Source of the DNA: Ariolimax columbianus | Taxonomy: Eukaryota; Mollusca; Gastropoda; Stylommatophora; Arionidae | Direction of reading: 5' to 3' | Length of the DNA: 64,000 bases | Assembly: GCA_036924085.1 (NCBI GenBank) | Contig: JAVGWX010000018.1 | Coordinates: 22,983,964 to 23,047,963, forward strand | Shown here: positions 59,283-64,000 of the stretch, piece by piece | Position numbering within the stretch: the stretch's first letter is position 1 | Layout: the number at the start of each line of letters is the position of its first letter | The notes under the pieces: generated by a model | What the model was told of the DNA's origin: nothing | Database searches by the model: none | What the model saw: only the letters and a program-made list of their open reading frames with translations | Translations under genes and position numbers: made by a program

Positions 59283-59410
59283 GCCTGACTGATCTGTCGG
59301 TGTATATGACGGCATCACTATGGTGTGTGTCCCACTTGATCAGCTGATTCACCTCGCGCTCTGCTCTACCACTACTCCAAACTCTGCATTACTTGCCGGA
59401 GATTATATGA
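59283..59410. repeat. Family C dispersed repeat, copy 2
   Basis: Similar to 85-215 near the other end of the window. Here it is preceded by the 40-bp units, which are absent from copy 1. Confidence 0.5.
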
Positions 59411-59528
59411 TATAAATAAAAGCAATTCACGTTAAACCAATAACGTCAATGAGTATGTGAGGAAGTGGCAAAAAGTATAACTGTGTAAGTGCAACAAATA
59501 CACCAGGTTAGTACACCATCTCAACATA

Positions 59529-60272
59529 CGAGGCATGTTCAAATGAAACGGGACCTAACTGCACCAAGTGAACATACTTATGATGCGCATGATGACGTTA
59601 CTTCTGATGTACACAGCACATAAAAACCGTGAAGTTTGCTCAATTTCATTACCCTCCGACACACATTTTCTTCAGCAGACTGTTGAGAACATGGCAGGTG
59701 TAAAACGGAATTCGTCCAGAGTGGATCAGCGAGCGGTGACTTGGGTCTCAACACCTGAGGGATGTCGACTAGTTGGCATTCATCGCAGAATGCAGGCAGT
59801 GTATGGTGTGAAAGGTGTGTCGAAGACAACAGTGAAGAACTGGACAACGATATTTTAAAAAGGAGGTGGGTTAACGTAAGATCTTCCGAGACCAGGTCAG
59901 GCGCATATTGTTGTGTAGAGGATGTCATCGTCAAAATTGATGCAGCAATGCGGGTGGACCGTCGCGGAAGCTTAAGTTCGACACACTTTTGTCAACATAC
60001 ACTGCCTGCATCCTGCGATGAATGTCAACTGGTCGACATCCTTCAGCTGTTAGAAACCGAATCACGGCTCGCTGATCAACTCTGGACGGATTATGTATCA
60101 CACCCGCCATGTTTTTAAAGGTCTGCTGAGAAATCTATGAGTCAGAGGATAATGAAATTTAGCAAAATTGAAGGTTGGTATGTGCTGTTTACATCAGAAG
60201 TGAAGTGATCATGTGCATCGCACGTATGTTTACTTGGTGCAGTTAGGTCCGGTTTTATTTGAACACGCCTCG
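59529..60272. mobile_element. Mariner-derived foldback element
   Basis: Two arms of about 300 bp (59529-59826 and 59970-60272) are inverted repeats at roughly 85 percent by eye, around a 143-bp centre. The ends read CGAGGCATGTTCAAATG and its counterpart, with TA on both sides (59527-59528, 60273-60274). Each arm encodes a mariner transposase N-terminus: NSSRVDQRAVTWV and IHRRMQAVYGVKGVSKTTV on the plus strand, and NPSRVDQRAVIRFLTAEG with IHRRMQAVYVDKSVS on the minus. The centre continues the plus-strand transposase (RRWVNVRSSETRSG, VIVKIDAAMRVDRRGS) with a frameshift. The DDD catalytic domain is absent, so the element cannot move itself. Confidence 0.85.
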
Positions 60273-60359
60273 TATAATGACGTGGCTCAACTAACGACGT
60301 CCCACTATTTGCGATGGATATCGTCCAGGATTGAAAAGCAGACGGTAGTGTCTTCTCCT

Positions 60360-60640
60360 TCTTTTGCGTTCGTCCTGTAATTGACGTTGAGATGTTGTGT
60401 TGTAATTTACTTTCCCGCCTTACGGGCCGACACATCCAATTTTTAATACCAGGTTTTGCCTTCCCACTATGAATCCTCAACCTTGGTCAGACTGCACCAG
60501 TGACTTATGCAGCCTGTTTCCAGGACCGCAACGTGGAGGCGAAATAGGGTCTTGGTCAGTTATTGTTCGCTGACCCTGATGCAAGCAGCCAGCTATGAGT
60601 CGTTGTCAGCCCATGCGCTGTTGCATCTTGGCCCCAGACG
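60360..60640 (-). mobile_element. Diverged SINE-A (A2) copy
   Basis: Minus-strand copy: plus-strand text TTTGCGTTCGTCC, GGGCCGACACATCCAATTTT, GCAGCCTGTTTCCAGGACCG and GCTGACCCTGATGCAAGCAG all match SINE-A in order with substitutions and indels. Confidence 0.7.
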
Positions 60641-60654
60641 TTAATGCCACAAGT

Positions 60655-60790
60655 GAGAATCTCAGTGGCAGAGTAGTAGAGCGGGCACTTTCCACGACAG
60701 GGTACTAGTTTCGATCAAATGGATTACACGCTCCTGTCGACACAGCTGTAATTGCGTACCTGTTCTACTGTTTGAGAAGAAAAACAACGA
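60655..60790 (+). mobile_element. tRNA-like SINE fragment
   Basis: AGTGGCAGAGTAGTAGAGCG is A-box-like and GGGTACTAGTTTCGATC B-box-like. The body has CTCCTGTCGACACAGCTGTA, comparable with 51848-51870. Confidence 0.45.
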
Positions 60791-60984
60791 TCAAAGAGAC
60801 TGCCTACCCCATTTCTTAAATAGAAGAGGTTTAGTAGATAAAGACTCCAACATTTCATCCACGAATGCAGTGTCTATTATGGACCTAGTCTTATTTATAC
60901 TGAGAGAGGCGAAACCTATGCATTGCCTTCACTACTCTCTTCAAACTTCCAGATGCAAATACTCAATAAATTTTGCAAAGTCAA

Positions 60985-61495
60985 TCTCATTAGTCAAGCA
61001 GATAGTACAGGCCAAGAGCGAACACAAATTACATAAGACAGTACAACTTAAGTGAGCAGATGGTGGTCTTCAAACACCACACAGACTAGAGCACACTAAG
61101 ATACCATCTGGGATCAAGATGCTGAGCAGCGCATAAGCTGCAGTGGTCAGCGACCCATAGCTGACTGCTAGCGTCAGGGCAACCGAACCAGAGCTTCCAA
61201 GACCCTTCTACACCTCCACGCGATGATCCTGGAAAACAGGCTGCAGCAGGGCAGACTGGCTAAGGAGAAGGGATCGATGGGGGAATGCTAACCCAGTACT
61301 CTAAAAATGCTTGCTGAAATCGGATGTGTTGGACCGAAAGGTGCAAACATCGCAGTCACGCTGTAAACTACGACACAACGCAATCCGTTCTCTGGACTAC
61401 ATTCTGCTACTTAAACCCTTTCAGGGTTTGGTAGTGGGAGATTGAGAACGAACGAAGCCAAGCAAAGATACCATTTATTTAACAAACTTAAAATT
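60985..61495 (+). pseudogene. RNase H LINE fragment split by SINE-A
   Basis: Left of 61108: VKQIVQAKSEHKLHKTVQL, then in another frame VVFKHHTD and STLRYH. Right of 61464: RYHLFNKLKIGW-type sequence. Together this is the VVFxLRTGHNRLRYHLFNKL block seen at 33810-33870. Confidence 0.65.
61108..61464 (+). mobile_element. SINE-A, full length with 10-bp TSD
   Basis: Plus-strand copy from GGGATCAAGATGCTGAGCAG to GAACGAACGAAGCCAAGC. It is flanked by AAGATACCAT at 61098-61107 and 61465-61474 and lies inside an RNase H LINE fragment. Confidence 0.88.
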
Positions 61496-61734
61496 GGTTG
61501 GTTGGTTGGTTATTGATCCAGCGGCCTATGAGCTCCAGTCATTTGGGCCAATGCAAAAAAAGTGGTATCTGCAAGTGTTTGTGAGCTGGTGTTTAGTTCC
61601 GAAAGAAATTTTCCATTTGTCTGACCTCGGAGGAAGAAGTTTTTTTCTTACACCGGCAAGCGCCAGAAATTCAAAAATATTGCGCTCAACAGTTTTATAG
61701 GGATGTGCGCACAGCCAGCACTCTGACATATGTT

Positions 61735-62070
61735 ATGCTTGGGTTGTGTTCAAGTGACTGTAAAGTTGCATGTGTTGAGTGCGAAGTCAGAAAATGGTGC
61801 GTTGATGTTATCTTTGGAGTTTGGGATGATCATATGTTCGTAGGTTTCTCAACTACGTTTTCCCCATTGCCCATTTATTCAGCCAGGCGTCTTTGTCCGC
61901 AGTCTTCAGTAGTTCTTTGTATGTAGCAATGTTCTTGTTTACTGTTGTTCTTGGCTTGATCCATTCTTATCCAGTCTTTCTACCTTGTCATTGCCAGGTG
62001 TATTTGAGTGACCAGGTATCCATTGCATAACTATTCTGACTTCATGGGATGTGAGAAGTTGGTTGACATT
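61735..62070 (-). pseudogene. RNase H LINE fragment
   Basis: The minus strand near 62035-61980 reads VMQWIPGHSNTPGNDKVERL, the end of RNase H (normally WIPSHxNIxGNDxADxLA). The plus-strand text resembles 25756-26125, so both belong to one family. Confidence 0.6.
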
Positions 62071-62074
62071 TGAG

Positions 62075-62200
62075 GATATTTGGTTACAAGTTATTTAATA
62101 AACGTAAGATTGGATCTACCATTTTATGTGATTGATTGGCATTTAGAGATATTTGGGTGCAAGTTATTTAACAAACTTTAGATTGAAGCTGCCAATTTGT
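62075..62200. repeat. Short tandem duplication of about 68 bp
   Basis: Two diverged units with ATATTTGG, CAAGTTATTTAA and AGATTG in the same order. Confidence 0.6.
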
Positions 62201-62750
62201 GATAAAATGACTGTTGGACGTCTGCTGTAAACAATGCCGATGCATGAGAAGCATCTATGTCACATATGGTCGTCAAGAGTTGCGAGGGTCGTCCAGAAAG
62301 TATCCTGACTGATGTAATTTCCAGACAACTGGGATCGATGAATGTAAATTACTGAGAAGACAAACAGATATTTGTTAGTGATGTCAGGCGGTTTGAATTA
62401 TAATATTTTCAGTTACTTCCAATGTTACAAAACTGGCAAAGTATAGCTTCAGATATTCCATTTCAACTTGTTATAAACTCCAAAGCCATTTGCGCACCTC
62501 AATATCTCGAATGAGAGAAACAAGAAAATGGCAATTGGCACCCGGTGTTTGGACATCAGGTACAGTGCACAAGACTCAAATCTAGAAGAATGTTATCACG
62601 GTTAACACAGACACTACGTACTAGTCCCAGAAAACGCAGCTTCGAAAAACGAAATGAGGATGACGCAGGTCGACCGTACCGAGCAGCGCCTCAGCACAAT
62701 TTGTCCTTCGCAACATGGATGTCACTAAATAGATTCTTGTTTTGTTTGAT
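62201..62750. other. Stretch without recognised features
   Basis: Nothing firm. GAGGGTCGTCCAGAAAGTAT near 62281 resembles a mariner terminal repeat, but no partner end was found. Confidence 0.35.
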
Positions 62751-62754
62751 ATTT

Positions 62755-63790
62755 TTGATGCTGCTGTGGTTATTGTTGGTGTTGTTGTTGTTATTGTAGT
62801 TGATATTGTTGATGTTGTTATTGTTGTTGTTGTTGTTATTTTTGTTGTTATTGTTGATGTTGTTGTTATTGTTGATGTTGTTGATTTTGCTGTTATTGTT
62901 GTTGCTATTGTTGATGTTGTTGTTATTGTTTTAACTGTTGGTGTTGTTTTTATTGTAGTTGTTATTGTTGATGTTGTTGATGTTGCTGTTATTGTTGTTG
63001 CTATTGTTGATGTTGCTGTTATTGTTGTTGCTATTGTTGATGTTGTTGTTATTGTTGTTGCTATTGTTGATGTTGTTGTTATTGTTGTTGCTATTGTTGA
63101 TGTTGTTGTTATTGTTGTTGCTATTGTTGATGTTGCTGTTATTGTTTTAACTGTTGGTGTTGTTTTTATTGTAGTTGCTATTTTTGATGTTGTTGATGTT
63201 GCTGTTATTGTTGTTGCTATTGTTGATGTTGTTGTTATTGTTGTTGATATTGTTATGTTGCTGTTATTGTTGTTGCTATTGTTGATGTTGTTGATGTAAT
63301 TGTTATTGTTGTTGCTATTGTTGATGTTGTTGTTATTGTGTTTGCTATTGTTGATGTTGTTGTTATTGTTGTTGATATTGTTATGTTGATGTTATTGTTG
63401 TTGCTATTGTTGATGTTGTTGATGTAATTGTTATTGTTGTTGCTATTGTTGATGTTGTTGTTATTGTGTTTGCTATTGTTGATGTTGCTGTTATTGTTGT
63501 TGTTATCGTTGATGTTGCTGTTTTTGTTTTAACTGTTGGTGTTGTTGTTATTGTAGTTGCTATTGTTGATGTTGTTGTAGTTGCTATTGTTGATGTTGTT
63601 GATGTTGCTCCTATTGTTTTAACTGTTGGTGTTGTTGTTATTGTAGTTGCTATTGTTGATGTTGTTGTAGTTGCTATTGTTGATGTTGTTGTAGTTGCTA
63701 TTGTTGATGTTGTTGTTATTGTAGTTGCTATTGTTGATGTTGCTACTATTGTTCTTACTGCTGTTGTTGTTCGAAGTTGTTTGTACTGAG
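62755..63790. repeat. GTT-type array with a 30-bp internal period
   Basis: About 1 kb of TGTTGTTATTG-like sequence. A 30-bp unit (TTGCTATTGTTGATGTTG plus variants) repeats many times, and the word TTTTAACTGTTGGTGTTG recurs at wider spacing. Long open frames with Val-Ile-Asp or Leu repeats are artefacts. Confidence 0.92.
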
Positions 63791-63844
63791 TTAACTCTTG
63801 CCGACGTTTCTTTAGTAGTAGGTTTCAGTGTCTCTTCTTCCATC

Positions 63845-64000
63845 CCAAAGCGTACTTGAGGAGGTGGCCCGTGGTTCTTCTAGGCTGTAGTGCAATACTA
63901 ATCCCCACAGCAAGTTCACACCTAAGGGATTACACTGTGGATCCCAACCTCGTTGGCCAGGCTGCCATGAATGTGTTTTCAGGAGCACGAACCAGAATGA
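63845..64000 (-). mobile_element. Diverged family B copy, cut by the window end
   Basis: Plus-strand text GATCCCAACCTCGTTGGCCA, GGCTGCCATGAATGTG and TTTTCAGG matches the reverse complement of the family B core. The GTT array just upstream is on the side where its AAC tail would lie. Confidence 0.55.

Noticed and set aside
62281..62310. Mariner terminal repeat
   Set aside because: Only one end-like word; no partner end, transposase remnant or TA pair found nearby.
62742..63299. 185-codon Val/Ile/Asp-rich frame
   Set aside because: Reading of the GTT-type array; no non-repeat domain.

Overview
This is a repeat-dominated stretch of an animal genome. Nearly every recognisable coding sequence is a retrotransposon remnant: APE-type LINEs with BovB/Cfdp2-like endonucleases, Jockey/I-like LINEs carrying an RNase H domain, and CR1-like LINEs. 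Several SINE families, one mariner derivative, a 14-kb satellite and many micro- and minisatellites fill most of the rest. There are no bacterial operons. The mix of LINEs and SINEs would suit an invertebrate, perhaps a mollusc, but nothing here proves the taxon. Only one short segment (42067-42172, minus) looks like a host-gene exon.

Layout. 1-8144: LINE and SINE fragments, an RNase H LINE copy between two compound tetranucleotide arrays, and a dead CR1-like LINE. 8145-22056: a 37-bp satellite, mostly organised into higher-order repeats of 37n+61 bp, with a 100-N assembly gap; it runs into a dispersed element called family B here. 22057-28008: LINE and SINE fragments and long GAT and AGT arrays. 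28009-34844: an almost intact LINE split by a second LINE, with a perfect 15-bp target duplication. 34845-42060: SINE copies, LINE tails, 16-bp and 15-bp tandem arrays, and a second satellite plus family B unit. 42067-42270: candidate first exon and promoter. 42870-52215: mixed LINE and SINE copies, minisatellites, a third 37-bp array and nested insertions. 52216-59410: LINE C-termini, a large inverted repeat, short tandem arrays. 59529-60272: mariner foldback. 60273-64000: SINE and LINE remnants and a 1-kb GTT-type array.

How the parts relate. The RNase H LINEs have at least eleven fragments; five of these are split by, or inserted into, other elements (SINE-A, SINE-D, CR1, family B, the host LINE). 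SINE-A has a GAA tail like the RNase H LINE, so that LINE may supply its machinery. SINE-A, its diverged form A2 and family B share a core of about 50 bp. Several tandem arrays begin inside or at the tail of a mobile element. The 37-bp satellite is the strongest case: it sits inside family B units, and its higher-order repeat looks like one amplified short retro-insertion. Names such as SINE-A, SINE-D, family B and family C are labels made for this annotation, and clade names are judged by eye from motifs.
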